A DNA stretch of 64,000 bases, from contig NZ_JADKSH010000001.1 of assembly GCF_015350795.1 (NCBI RefSeq), positions 434,461 to 498,460 on the forward strand. The letters run 5' to 3'. The notes under the pieces were generated by a model that was given only the letters and a program-made list of their open reading frames with translations, was not told where the DNA came from and did no database searches. Positions 8,385 to 17,043 of this stretch are shown here, one piece after another. Origin of the DNA: Microbacterium sp. VKM Ac-2870 (GTDB taxonomy: Bacteria; Actinomycetota; Actinomycetes; Actinomycetales; Microbacteriaceae). The first letter of the stretch is position 1. Each line of letters starts with the position of its first letter. The translations under genes were made by a program, and so were the position numbers.

Positions 8385-9880
8385 TGCCCGAATCCCCGCC
8401 GAACGACGACGAGTTCGCGGACCTGTTCCGCAAACTGCCGACGCCGCGCGCTACCGGTGCATCCGCCGGCGAAGCGGAGCCCGCGACGCCGCCATCACGC
8501 CGCGCGGCGCGGGAAGCCGCGGCCGCGGCGGCGGGATCGTCAGAGCCAGCGCCGACGCCGGCCGCAGAGTCCGTTCCGGCGACCACCGCCGCGGCGGAGC
8601 CCGCCGAACGCCCTGTGCCGGCCACCGCTGAGCCCGTGCCGGCCGTGCCTGCACCGATGGCTGCGCCACCGGCGGCACCGGCCGAGGAGCCGGCCGCACC
8701 CGCAGAGCCGGCCGTGCACCACCAGATCGACGCGCTGTTCGCCGCCGAGGAGCGGCCAGAGCGCGCGCGCAGCAAGAAGCACGACCCCGACCGTCGCAAG
8801 AGCCGTATCGCTGGCTGGGTGGTTTTCGGGGTGATCCTCGCGATCATCGGCGGCCTCGTCGGGGGCGGCTTCTACGCGTGGAACACCTACGGAGACAAGA
8901 TCCGCTCCGTGATGGGGTGGGAAGAACCCAAGGACTACGAAGACGGCATCGCCGAGGGCGACGCCTCGGTGACGATCGTCACCGGCGACACCGGGGCGAC
9001 GATCTCGACCACGCTGTTCCAGGCCGGCGTCACCAAGACCGACAGCGCCTTCTACGACTACCTCGTCAAGACCGGTCAGAATCCCACCTTCCAGCCGGGT
9101 GTCTACACGCTGAAGCAGAAGATGTCGTCCGCGGCCGCCGTGAAGGCGTTGGAAGACCCCGCCAACCGTCGGGAGAACACCGCACAGCTGCCCGAGGGCC
9201 TCACGATGGCGTCGACGTTGACACGTATCGCCGACGGCACCGGCATCCCGCTCGCCGATCTGCAGGCCGCCGCGGCCGATCCATCGCAATACGGCGTCTC
9301 TGCCACCTCGCTCGAGGGTTGGCTGTTCCCCGCGACGTACACGTTCGACCCCGGCACGACGGCGACGCAGGTCATCAAGACGCTCGTCGACCGCACGATC
9401 ACGTCGCTCGACAAGGCCGGCGTGCCCGCCGATCAGCGCGAGCGCATCCTGACGGTCGCGTCGATCATTCAGCGCGAGGCGCGCTTCACGGCCGACTTCT
9501 ACAAGGTGTCGCGGGTGATCGAGAACCGCCTGGACCCCGACAACGAAGAGACGCACGGGCTCCTGCAGATGGACTCGACGGCCCAGTACGGCTACAACGA
9601 GATGAACAAAGGCACGGCCAGTTCCTCGGCGGAAGCACTCGCCAACGACAACCCCTGGAACACCTACATCCATCCCGGCCTTCCCGTCGGCCCGATCGCC
9701 AACCCCGGCGATGTGGCCATCGACGCCGCGATGCATCCCGCCGACGGCCCCTGGCTGTACTTCGTGACCGTCAACCTCGACACTGGCGAGACGGTGTTCA
9801 GCACGACCTACGCCGAGCACGAGAAGGCCGTCGCCCAGTGGCAGCAGTGGTGCTCTGCGAACGCCAGTGACGACTGCTGA
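8384..9880 (+). CDS. mltG: Endolytic murein transglycosylase MltG
   Basis: MltG cleaves nascent glycan strands at the membrane and so helps set peptidoglycan strand length. The 498 residues begin with a long Pro/Ala-rich cytoplasmic tail (about 1-135). One membrane segment follows at about 143-166 (WVVFGVILAIIGGLVGGGFY), then the extracytoplasmic YceG domain. The catalytic glutamate is E365 in ASIIQREA, and the C-terminus has GLLQMDSTAQYGYN and NPWNTYIHPGLPVGPIANPG. The tail is much longer than in E. coli MltG, as is usual in actinobacteria. It overlaps ruvX by one base and aroE by 14 bases. Confidence 0.95.
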   Translation: MPESPPNDDEFADLFRKLPTPRATGASAGEAEPATPPSRRAAREAAAAAAGSSEPAPTPAAESVPATTAAAEPAERPVPATAEPVPAVPAPMAAPPAAPAEEPAAPAEPAVHHQIDALFAAEERPERARSKKHDPDRRKSRIAGWVVFGVILAIIGGLVGGGFYAWNTYGDKIRSVMGWEEPKDYEDGIAEGDASVTIVTGDTGATISTTLFQAGVTKTDSAFYDYLVKTGQNPTFQPGVYTLKQKMSSAAAVKALEDPANRRENTAQLPEGLTMASTLTRIADGTGIPLADLQAAAADPSQYGVSATSLEGWLFPATYTFDPGTTATQVIKTLVDRTITSLDKAGVPADQRERILTVASIIQREARFTADFYKVSRVIENRLDPDNEETHGLLQMDSTAQYGYNEMNKGTASSSAEALANDNPWNTYIHPGLPVGPIANPGDVAIDAAMHPADGPWLYFVTVNLDTGETVFSTTYAEHEKAVAQWQQWCSANASDDC

Positions 9881-10700
9881 TCTGGAGGTGTGGGGCGACC
9901 CCATCGAGCACAGCCTGTCACCGCGGCTCCACGGCGCCGCCTATGCGCGGCTGGGATGGAACTGGAGCTACGGACGACGGCGCGTCGCCGCCGTCGATTT
10001 CCACGCCCAGCTGAAGAGCGTCACTGCGACGATGCGCGGGTTGTCGTTGACGTTCCCCTTGAAGACGCAAGCGTTCGCTGCGGCCTCCCTCCGCGATCGT
10101 CCCGCCGAGCTGACCGGAGTCGTCAACACCCTCGTCTTCCGACAGGGAAGGCGCCTGGGGTTCAACACCGACGTCGGCGGCATCGTGGCCGACGTCCGAG
10201 CTCAGGGCGTGCCGCAGATCGAGGCTGCGCGCATCGTCGGAGCCGGTGCGACAGCGACGTCGGCTCTCGTCGCCTTGGCGGAGCTGGGTGCACGCCGCGT
10301 CGAGGTCGTCGCGCGTCGCCCCGATGCGGCTGCGCCCTTGCTCGAACTCGGTGAGCGTCTGTCGATTCTCGTCACGGTGACGACTCCGGATGCGGTGGCG
10401 ACGGCATCCCTTCCGCTCACGGTGTCGACCCTGCCGGGCGGCAGCGCCCTCGCCGATGACACCAACCGGCGGCTCGCCGCGGGCGGCGGCCTCCTGTACG
10501 ACGTGGTCTACGGACATTGGCCGACGGCGCTGGCCGCGGCATGGGCGTCGGCGGGAGCACCCAGCGTCGACGGCCGTGGCATGCTGCTGCGCCAAGCGGT
10601 GCTGCAGATCCGCGCGTTCGCGACCGGAGATGTGACCCAGTCGCTGCCCGAGGAGAATGCCGTCGTGGACGTCATGGCCCGCGCGCTCATGGAAGACTAG
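9867..10700 (+). CDS. aroE: Shikimate dehydrogenase
   Basis: AroE reduces 3-dehydroshikimate to shikimate with NADPH. The 277-residue protein has the substrate-binding HSLSP motif (15-19), the catalytic lysine K66 in LTFPLK, N87 in GVVNTL and D102 in GFNTD. A dinucleotide-binding segment [17 protein letters not shown] is also present. The segment GLSLTFPLK deviates from the more common GxNVTxPxK but keeps the lysine. The GTG start lies inside mltG with a 14-base overlap. It opens the aroE-C-K-B-(GNAT)-Q run. Confidence 0.93.
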   Translation: MTTADLEVWGDPIEHSLSPRLHGAAYARLGWNWSYGRRRVAAVDFHAQLKSVTATMRGLSLTFPLKTQAFAAASLRDRPAELTGVVNTLVFRQGRRLGFNTDVGGIVADVRAQGVPQIEAARIVGAGATATSALVALAELGARRVEVVARRPDAAAPLLELGERLSILVTVTTPDAVATASLPLTVSTLPGGSALADDTNRRLAAGGGLLYDVVYGHWPTALAAAWASAGAPSVDGRGMLLRQAVLQIRAFATGDVTQSLPEENAVVDVMARALMED

Positions 10701-10704
10701 GCGA

Positions 10705-11916
10705 ATGCTCCGCGTGCTCACCGCCGGCGAATCGCACGGTCCCGAACTGGTCGCCTTCATGGAGGGACTGCCCGCCGGCGTCCCCATTTCCCGCGCCGCC
10801 ATCCAGGCGGATCTCGCTCGGCGCAAGCTCGGCTACGGACGCGGCTCGCGCATGAAGTTCGAGGAAGACGAGCTCACGATCTCGGCCGGGGTTCTCCAGG
10901 GCTTGAGCATGGGCAGCCCGATCGCTCTGCGCATCGGCAACAGCGAGTGGCCGAAGTGGACCGAGGTCATGAGCGCCGAGCCGACCGCGCTCACCGAGAT
11001 GTCGCGCGGTCGCGGTGCGGCCCTGACGCGCCCCCGCCCCGGCCACGCCGACCTCGTCGGCATGCAGAAGTACGGCTTCGACGAGGCACGGCCGATCCTC
11101 GAACGTGCGAGCGCGCGTGAAACGGCTGCACGCGTCGCACTCGGCGCCATCGCCCGTTCTTTCCTCGGTGAACTCGGCATCCGCTTGGTCAGCCACACCC
11201 TGTCGATCGGCCCCGTGCAGGTGCCGGAGGGCCGCGCCCTTCCCCTGCCTGACGACGTCGACGCTCTCGACGCCGATCCACTGCGATGCTTCGATGCCGA
11301 GACTTCCGCGCGCATGGTGGCGGAAGTGGATGCCGCGAAGAAGGATGGCGACACCCTCGGCGGCATCGTCGAGGTGCTCGCCTACGGGCTGCCGCCGGGT
11401 CTCGGTTCGCACGTGCATTGGGATCGCCGCCTCGATGGCAAGCTCGCCCAAGCGATCATGAGCATTCAAGCGATCAAGGGCGTCGAGGTCGGCGACGGGT
11501 TCGAGACCACACGGCGCCGCGGTTCCGCTGCGCACGACGAACTGTTCACGGCGGCCGACGGCATCACACGCTCTTCCGACAAGGCAGGCGGCACCGAGGG
11601 CGGCATGTCCACGGGAACGGTGCTGCGGGTGCGTGCCGGAATGAAACCGATCGCGACGATCCCGCACGCGTTGCGCACCATCGATGTCGCCACCGGTGAG
11701 GCCGCCACCGCGCATCACCAGCGCTCGGACGTGTGCGCAGTCCCGGCCGCCGGTGTCGTCGCCGAAGCCATGGTCGCGATCGTGCTGGCTGGGTCCGTGC
11801 TCGAGAAGTTCGGCGGTGACAACGTCGCCGAGACGCGACGCAACCTCGACGGCTACCTCGCCGCGATCCCTGAGACCCTTCGCACGGCTGCAGACAGCGA
11901 CGACGCGCTCGGATGA
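10705..11916 (+). CDS. aroC: Chorismate synthase
   Basis: AroC converts 5-enolpyruvylshikimate-3-phosphate to chorismate using reduced FMN. The 403 residues show the family signatures: LTAGESHGP at the N-terminus, [43 protein letters not shown] and [23 protein letters not shown] 10705 is four bases after the aroE stop. The stop overlaps the aroK ATG as ATGA. EPSP synthase (aroA) is not in the window. Confidence 0.97.
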   Translation: MLRVLTAGESHGPELVAFMEGLPAGVPISRAAIQADLARRKLGYGRGSRMKFEEDELTISAGVLQGLSMGSPIALRIGNSEWPKWTEVMSAEPTALTEMSRGRGAALTRPRPGHADLVGMQKYGFDEARPILERASARETAARVALGAIARSFLGELGIRLVSHTLSIGPVQVPEGRALPLPDDVDALDADPLRCFDAETSARMVAEVDAAKKDGDTLGGIVEVLAYGLPPGLGSHVHWDRRLDGKLAQAIMSIQAIKGVEVGDGFETTRRRGSAAHDELFTAADGITRSSDKAGGTEGGMSTGTVLRVRAGMKPIATIPHALRTIDVATGEAATAHHQRSDVCAVPAAGVVAEAMVAIVLAGSVLEKFGGDNVAETRRNLDGYLAAIPETLRTAADSDDALG

Positions 11917-12458
11917 CCGACCCGGCGATCGTTCTCATCGGTCCGATGGGGGCCGGCAAGACGAGCGTGGGCAAACGCGTCGCCAAGCGCCTCGCGCTGC
12001 CGTTCACCGACAGCGACGCTGTCATCACGCGCGAGCACGGACCGATCACGGAGATCTTCGCCCGTCAGGGGGAGGAGTCGTTCCGCGAGTTGGAGCGACG
12101 CGCCGTGTCGGCCGCGCTCGCGACCGGCGGAGTCGTCGCCCTCGGCGGGGGCGCCGTGCTGCACCCCGAGACCCAGACGGATCTTGCCGCGCACCGGGTC
12201 GTTCTTCTGACCGTCGCACCGCAGAACGTCGCCGCGCGCATTCGCGGCGGCGCCCGACCGCTGCTGCAGGAGGGCGACGCGGTCGCACGCTGGCACGAGA
12301 TCTTCGCACAGCGCCGGCCCGTGTACGAACGCCTCGCTGACATCACCTTCGACACCTCGGCGGGACCGCTGCAGGACGTCGTCGAAGCACTCGCCACATG
12401 GATCACCACAGACGGCACCGGCGGCGACGACCGCCGTGCTCCGGGAGAGCGACAATGA
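11913..12458 (+). CDS. aroK: Shikimate kinase
   Basis: AroK phosphorylates shikimate at the 3-hydroxyl with ATP. The 181 residues contain the P-loop [12 protein letters not shown] (10-21), the shikimate-binding DSD (33-35), FRELERR with the substrate-binding arginine, and GGG (78-80). The lid region has RPLLQEGD, followed by [15 protein letters not shown]. It is joined by 4-base overlaps to aroC upstream and aroB downstream, so the products are probably made in a fixed ratio. Confidence 0.96.
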   Translation: MTDPAIVLIGPMGAGKTSVGKRVAKRLALPFTDSDAVITREHGPITEIFARQGEESFRELERRAVSAALATGGVVALGGGAVLHPETQTDLAAHRVVLLTVAPQNVAARIRGGARPLLQEGDAVARWHEIFAQRRPVYERLADITFDTSAGPLQDVVEALATWITTDGTGGDDRRAPGERQ

Positions 12459-13537
12459 CAGACACCACCGTCATCAGTGTGAGCGGCGACCAGCCGTACG
12501 ACATCACGATCGGCCGGGGAACTCTCCCCCTGGTTGAGCACGCGCTGCCGCCTGCCGCGCGGAAGGTTCTGGTCGTGCACCCGCCCACCCTCGCGGAACA
12601 GGCGGCGCAGCTGCGTACGATGCTGCTCGCCTCGGGTGAGCGGCAGGTGCTGCTGGCAGAGATTCCCGACGCCGAGCAGGGCAAACGCGTCGAAGTCGCC
12701 GCCTTCTGCTGGCAGGTGATGGGTCAGGCCGATTTCACCCGCACCGACGCGGTGGTCGGCTTCGGAGGCGGAGCGGTCACAGATCTGGCGGGTTTCGTCG
12801 CCGCGACATGGCTCCGGGGCGTCGCCATCGTGCAGGTCCCGACTACTGTGCTCGGGATGGTCGATGCCGCCGTCGGCGGCAAGACCGGGATCAACACGGC
12901 CGAGGGGAAGAACCTCGTGGGAGCGTTCTGGCCGCCCCGGGCCGTCATCTGCGACCTCGCCTTGCTCGACAGCCTCACCCGCAACGAGCGGGTCGCAGGC
13001 TTCGCCGAGGTCGTCAAGGCGGGCTTCATCTGGTATCCCGAGATCCTCGACCTCATCGAAGCCGACCCCGACGCTGCGGTCGATCCGCGCTCGGACGCCT
13101 TCCGCCGGTGCATCGAACTCGCCATCGCGATGAAGGCGAAGGTCGTCGGAGAAGATCTGCGCGAGGCGGGACTGCGCGAGGTCCTCAACTACGGTCACAC
13201 CCTCGGACACGCCATCGAACATGCCGAGCGCTACCAGTGGCGCCACGGCGCCGCGATCTCCGTGGGCATGCTGTTCGCCGCCGAGTTGTCGCGTTTGGCT
13301 GGGCGTCTGTCCGATGATGCGGCGGCGCGACACCGGCGCATCCTCGAGCTTCTTGGTCTACCGACGTCTTACCGCCAGGGCGCCTGGAAGCAGCTGCTGG
13401 CCACGATGCAGCGCGACAAGAAGACCCGCGGATCGATGCTCCGGTTCATCGTGCTCGACGACCTCGCGAAGCCGACCGTGCTGCAGGCGCCGGACGAGTC
13501 TCTGCTGTTCGCCGCCTACCAGGAAGTCGCCGAGTGA
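12455..13537 (+). CDS. aroB: 3-Dehydroquinate synthase
   Basis: AroB converts DAHP to 3-dehydroquinate using NAD+ and a divalent metal. The 360 residues contain VVGFGGGAVTDLAGFVAATWLRG, PTTVLGMVDAAVGGKTGINT and GKNLVGAFWPP. The metal and substrate histidines lie in NYGHTLGHAIEHA and RHGAAISVGM. ATG 12455 overlaps the aroK stop by 4 bases; extending upstream would intrude further into aroK. The stop overlaps the GTG of the acetyltransferase gene. Confidence 0.97.
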   Translation: MTDTTVISVSGDQPYDITIGRGTLPLVEHALPPAARKVLVVHPPTLAEQAAQLRTMLLASGERQVLLAEIPDAEQGKRVEVAAFCWQVMGQADFTRTDAVVGFGGGAVTDLAGFVAATWLRGVAIVQVPTTVLGMVDAAVGGKTGINTAEGKNLVGAFWPPRAVICDLALLDSLTRNERVAGFAEVVKAGFIWYPEILDLIEADPDAAVDPRSDAFRRCIELAIAMKAKVVGEDLREAGLREVLNYGHTLGHAIEHAERYQWRHGAAISVGMLFAAELSRLAGRLSDDAAARHRRILELLGLPTSYRQGAWKQLLATMQRDKKTRGSMLRFIVLDDLAKPTVLQAPDESLLFAAYQEVAE

Positions 13538-14079
13538 GCGCACGTCCGCAGGTGCGGCGGGTGCGCCTGGAGGAGTGGCGGCAGATCCGCGACCTCCGCA
13601 TCGAGGCCGTCGGCGATCCGGCCGCCGGCATCGCTTTCCTGTCGACGCCCGAGCAGGAACGCACCCACGATGACGCGTTCTGGCGTGACCGCGCTGCCGG
13701 TGCGGCGATGGGCGCGGATGCCGCGCAGTTCATCGCCGACGACGGCGCGCGGTGGGTGGGCACGGTCACGGTGCTCCTGCGGGAGTCCGGCGCGCTCGAT
13801 CACGTCGGACGCGCGGTCGCGCACGACCGTGCCGATATCGTGGGCGTGTACCTCGCACCGTCGTACCGCGGCTCGGGTCTGCTGGGCGAGCTGGTGGATG
13901 CCGCGGCCCACTGGGCAGCCGAACGCGGCGCCGACGACCTCACGTTGGACGTCCACGTCGACAACGTCCGCGCACAGAAGGCCTACCGCGCAATCGGGTT
14001 CGTGCCCACCGGCGAGACGTTCACGAGCGTCATCGGACCCGAGCTCGTGATGCGCCGCGCCGGTAGTGTGGGCGCGTGA
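13534..14079 (+). CDS. GNAT family N-acetyltransferase inserted in the aro run
   Basis: The 181-residue product has a GNAT fold: an N-terminal substrate arm, the beta4-beta5 region ADIVGVYLAPSYRGSGLLGELV with the acetyl-CoA-binding R/GxGxx(G/A)-like loop, and AQKAYRAIGFVPTGE near the C-terminus. GNAT enzymes move an acyl group from acyl-CoA to an amine. The substrate is unknown. It overlaps aroB by 4 bases and abuts aroQ, so it is translationally embedded in the shikimate genes. That may be an accident of insertion rather than a pathway role. Confidence 0.85.
   Translation: MSARPQVRRVRLEEWRQIRDLRIEAVGDPAAGIAFLSTPEQERTHDDAFWRDRAAGAAMGADAAQFIADDGARWVGTVTVLLRESGALDHVGRAVAHDRADIVGVYLAPSYRGSGLLGELVDAAAHWAAERGADDLTLDVHVDNVRAQKAYRAIGFVPTGETFTSVIGPELVMRRAGSVGA
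14064..14069 (+). promoter_or_regulatory. Candidate internal promoter for aroQ
   Basis: TAGTGT is followed by exactly six bases and the GTG at 14076. It is the same arrangement as at other leaderless genes in the window and lies inside the 3' end of the acetyltransferase gene. Confidence 0.4.
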
Positions 14080-14534
14080 TGACGCCGCGTCGCCTTCTCC
14101 TGGTCAACGGACCGAACCTCAACCTCCTCGGCATCCGAGAGCCCGCCGTGTACGGCCATGACACGCTCGCCGACGTCGAGCGGATCGTGGCGGATGCCGC
14201 CGCGGAGCACGGTTTCGAGGTGCGGTCGGTGCAGAGCAACCACGAGGGTGTTCTGATCGATGCGATCCACGCGGCGCGCACCGATTGCCTGGGCATCGTA
14301 ATCAACCCGGGGGGACTCACCCACACCTCCGTGGTGCTGCGCGATGCGCTGTCGGGGGTCGCGCTACCCGTCGCGGAGGTGCACATCTCCAACGTCTACG
14401 AACGCGAGACTTTCCGCCATCATTCGTATGTCGCGGACGTGGCCGCGGTCCACGTCATCGGCGAGGGCGTCACCGGGTACGCGCATGCAACGCGGTTGCT
14501 GATCGACATCATCGCCGGAGCCGCCGAAGGCTGA
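14076..14534 (+). CDS. aroQ: 3-Dehydroquinate dehydratase, type II
   Basis: AroQ dehydrates 3-dehydroquinate to 3-dehydroshikimate as a dodecamer. The 152-residue product has LLLVNGPNLNLLGIREPAVYG at the start, with the catalytic Tyr in the flexible loop. Further on are QSNHEGVLIDAIH, INPGGLTHTSVVLRDAL and EVHISNVYERETFRHHSY with the catalytic His. This is the type II enzyme, not the AroD type I aldolase. The start may be GTG 14076 (promoter geometry) or the adjacent in-frame ATG 14079, which forms TGATG with the upstream stop. The two differ by one residue. Confidence 0.95.
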   Translation: MMTPRRLLLVNGPNLNLLGIREPAVYGHDTLADVERIVADAAAEHGFEVRSVQSNHEGVLIDAIHAARTDCLGIVINPGGLTHTSVVLRDALSGVALPVAEVHISNVYERETFRHHSYVADVAAVHVIGEGVTGYAHATRLLIDIIAGAAEG

Positions 14535-14561
14535 CACCCGGGCCGGCGGAACACCGTGGGC

Positions 14562-14567
14562 TAAGAT
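14562..14567 (+). promoter_or_regulatory. Probable -10 element for efp
   Basis: TAAGAT lies 28 bases after the aroQ stop and 63 bases before the efp ATG. It gives a short untranslated leader with GGAAA near 14616-14620 as a weak ribosome site. Confidence 0.45.
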
Positions 14568-14630
14568 CGACTGTCGGCCGCCCCGCGCGAGTGCGGCACC
14601 TCGAACCTCACGAACGGAAACTCCACACTC

Positions 14631-15191
14631 ATGGCATCGACCGCAGACATCAAGAACGGCGTCGTCCTCAACATCGATGGACAGCTCTGGAGCGTCGTGG
14701 AGTTCCAGCACGTGAAGCCCGGAAAAGGCGGCGCGTTCGTCCGTACGAAGCTGAAGAACGTCATGACCGGCAAGGTCGTCGACAAGACGTTCAACGCTGG
14801 AGCGAAGATCGAGACCGAGAACGTCGACCGTCGCGACTTCACTTACCTGTACAACGATGGCGACGGGTTCGTCTTCATGGACGTGGCCGACTACGACCAG
14901 ATCACGGTCGGTGCCGCCACCGTCGGCGACGCGGCCAACTTCCTGTTGGAGAACCAGCAGGTGCAGATCGCGCTGAACAACGGCAACCCGCTGTACATCG
15001 AACTTCCCGCATCCGTCGTGCTCGAGATCACCTACACCGAGCCGGGCCTGCAGGGCGACCGCTCGTCGGCCGGCACCAAGAACGCGACCGTCGAGACCGG
15101 CTACGAGATCCAGGTGCCGCTGTTCCTCGAGACCGGCACCAAGGTCAAGGTCGACACCCGCACGGGCGACTACCTCGGCCGCGTCAACTGA
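14631..15191 (+). CDS. efp: Translation elongation factor P
   Basis: EF-P rescues ribosomes stalled on polyproline. The 186 residues cover the three beta-barrel domains. The tip loop in domain I reads [17 protein letters not shown], with K32 at the position modified in some bacteria; no modification gene is nearby. The C-terminal domain has [25 protein letters not shown]. It stands between aroQ and nusB, a conserved actinobacterial order. Several polyproline-containing proteins lie in the window, for example the MltG tail. Confidence 0.97.
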   Translation: MASTADIKNGVVLNIDGQLWSVVEFQHVKPGKGGAFVRTKLKNVMTGKVVDKTFNAGAKIETENVDRRDFTYLYNDGDGFVFMDVADYDQITVGAATVGDAANFLLENQQVQIALNNGNPLYIELPASVVLEITYTEPGLQGDRSSAGTKNATVETGYEIQVPLFLETGTKVKVDTRTGDYLGRVN

Positions 15192-15210
15192 CGCACGGGC
15201 TGCTGAGCAG

Positions 15211-15621
15211 ATGAGCGCACGCTCCAAGGCGCGAAAGCGCGCCCTCGATATCCTCTACCAGTCCGACGTCCGCGGCGATGACTTGGCCGTCACCCTTGCG
15301 TCCGAAGCCAAGCGGGCCGCGAACGAGCCTGCCCGCGAGGCATCGTGGTTGTACGCCCGAGAGATCGTGGACGGCGTCGTCGACAACCGAGACGAGATCG
15401 ACGAGCAGATCATCACCCACGCCCGCGATTGGAAACTCGAGCGGATGCCGGCGGTCGATCGCGCCATCCTCCGTCTCGCCGTCTGGGAAGTGATGTTCAA
15501 CGACGAGGTGCCGACCGCGGTCGCGATCGACGAGGCCGTCGAGCTCGCCAAGGAGTTCTCCACGGACGACTCCGGTTCGTTCGTGCACGGTGTGCTCGCG
15601 CGCATCGCTCGGACCGCATAG
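15211..15621 (+). CDS. nusB: Transcription antitermination factor NusB
   Basis: NusB pairs with S10 (NusE) at boxA to support antitermination in rRNA operons. The 136 residues begin SARSKARKRALDILYQSDVRG. The all-helical core includes WKLERMPAVDRAILRLAVWE and the C-terminal TAVAIDEAVELAKEFSTDDSGSFVHGVL, both typical. ATG 15211 lies 20 bases after efp. In many relatives pyrR follows closely; here about 4.9 kb of accessory sequence intervenes. Confidence 0.95.
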   Translation: MSARSKARKRALDILYQSDVRGDDLAVTLASEAKRAANEPAREASWLYAREIVDGVVDNRDEIDEQIITHARDWKLERMPAVDRAILRLAVWEVMFNDEVPTAVAIDEAVELAKEFSTDDSGSFVHGVLARIARTA

Positions 15622-15636
15622 CCCATCGACGATGCG

Positions 15637-15659
15637 CAGGCCGAAGGCCGCCCGGCCTG
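15637..15659 (+). terminator. Short hairpin after nusB
   Basis: CAGGCCG (15637-15643) pairs with CGGCCTG (15653-15659) around a nine-base loop, 16 bases after the nusB stop. No T-tract follows, so this is only a candidate terminator. Confidence 0.35.
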
Positions 15660-15678
15660 ACGAGCGCGGAGAACGCCG

Positions 15679-16974
15679 ATGACGACCATCCTCCAGTTTC
15701 GCGTGGTCGAGCTGTGGTTCGTCGGCACCCTCTGCCTGCTGAGCGTCGTCGCCGTCGTCTTTCTCGCGCTTCGGCGTCGACCTGCACCGTGGCCTCTCTG
15801 GGCGACGGTCTCTGTCGCCGCCGGTGCACTTGCGGCGGTGCTGTTCGCCCTCGTCGCCACGTGGACCGGTGTGTTCGGAATGTCACTTCCGTGGCAGGCA
15901 GTCGCGTGGGGAGCGGGCGGCCTTGCGGCCATAGGGTTGGGCATCGCGAACTTCTGGCGCGCGCGATGGGGTCGTCGCGTCGTCGCGGCAGTATCGATCG
16001 TCCTCTTCCTTCTGACGACGACGTTCGGCATCAACGCGTACTACGGCTTGAACACGACGCTCGCGAGCGTCCTCGGCATCCAGATCCACCGGCCGATCAC
16101 GATTCCTACGGGAGCGCACAGCGGCGAGCCCGAATCGCATGCGCCTCTCTATCAGCGCTGGCAGGCACCCCCGGACATGCCCGCGAAGGGCGAACAGGGC
16201 ACGATCGAGATCCCCGCGACCCAGTCCGGGTTCTCGGCGCGCCTCGCCGGCTTCTACAAGCCGCCGGCCGCGCTCACCGCCCATCCGCCGCGTCTGCCCC
16301 TGGTCATCATGATGATGGGGCAACCAGGCGATCCCGATCCGCAGTACATCGCCAAGATCCTGGACGCGCAGGCAGAGAAGAACAACGGGCTCGCGCCCTA
16401 CGTGCTCGTCGTGGACCAGCTGGGCGACGCGAGCAGGGATCCCGCATGCGGAGACTCGACGATGTACGGCAACGTCGAGACGTACGTCACGAAGGATGTC
16501 GTCGATTTCGCACGGACCCTGCCGGTGCAACAGCGTCCCCGTCAGTGGATCATCGCGGGTTACTCCAACGGGGGAGGATGCGCGTTCAAGTACGCGGCAG
16601 AGCACCCCGAGATCTGGGGCAACCTGCTGTCGGTGAGCGGCGAGATCGCCCCCGGGTCCGAACACCCCGACGAGACGATCGCCCATGTGTTCGACGGCTC
16701 TGCTGCGGCTTACGATGCGGCGAAGCCGGCACGCATCCTCGCGTCGGCCGGTGCGGGCGCCTACCCCGACCAGTGGGCGCTGTTCACCGCCGGCGAGCAC
16801 GATCCCGACTACATCGATCAGGCGCGCCAAGGGGCGGCAGCCGCGACCGCTGCCGGATGGCAGGCCGACAGCTATGTCGTGCCGGGCGCCGGCCACGTCG
16901 TGGATGCTCTCGAGGGGGGAATGGCCGAAGGCTTCGCGCGTCTGTATCCGCGGCTGGGCCTTTCTGCGCCCTGA
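15679..16974 (+). CDS. Membrane-anchored alpha/beta-hydrolase (putative esterase family)
   Basis: The 431-residue protein starts with about four hydrophobic segments (residues 1-130). An extracytoplasmic alpha/beta-hydrolase domain of the esterase D/antigen 85-like group follows. The nucleophile elbow is WIIAGYSNGGGCAFKYAAEH. A probable acid lies in FTAGEHDPDYIDQ and a probable catalytic histidine in VVPGAGHVVDALEGGM. The combination of membrane helices and a putative esterase domain resembles uncharacterised actinobacterial envelope esterases; the substrate is unknown. It is the first gene of the accessory interval between nusB and pyrR. Confidence 0.75.
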   Translation: MTTILQFRVVELWFVGTLCLLSVVAVVFLALRRRPAPWPLWATVSVAAGALAAVLFALVATWTGVFGMSLPWQAVAWGAGGLAAIGLGIANFWRARWGRRVVAAVSIVLFLLTTTFGINAYYGLNTTLASVLGIQIHRPITIPTGAHSGEPESHAPLYQRWQAPPDMPAKGEQGTIEIPATQSGFSARLAGFYKPPAALTAHPPRLPLVIMMMGQPGDPDPQYIAKILDAQAEKNNGLAPYVLVVDQLGDASRDPACGDSTMYGNVETYVTKDVVDFARTLPVQQRPRQWIIAGYSNGGGCAFKYAAEHPEIWGNLLSVSGEIAPGSEHPDETIAHVFDGSAAAYDAAKPARILASAGAGAYPDQWALFTAGEHDPDYIDQARQGAAAATAAGWQADSYVVPGAGHVVDALEGGMAEGFARLYPRLGLSAP

Positions 16975-16976
16975 AC

Positions 16977-17009
16977 CGCGGCGCCTGACGGAGGGCACAG
17001 GGTGCCGCG
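16977..17009 (+). terminator. Candidate hairpin after the esterase gene
   Basis: CGCGGCGCC (16977-16985) pairs with GGTGCCGCG (17001-17009), with one G-U pair and a 15-base loop. The -10 of the next gene begins three bases later. Confidence 0.35.
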
Positions 17010-17011
17010 CG

Positions 17012-17017
17012 TAGACT
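17012..17017 (+). promoter_or_regulatory. Probable -10 of the MBL-Rieske gene
   Basis: TAGACT lies 26 bases before the ATG at 17044. The resulting short leader contains a strong AGGAGG ribosome site, so this is a promoter of the leadered type. Confidence 0.5.
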
Positions 17018-17043
17018 CGGGAGCTGTTCGACCAGGAGGACCC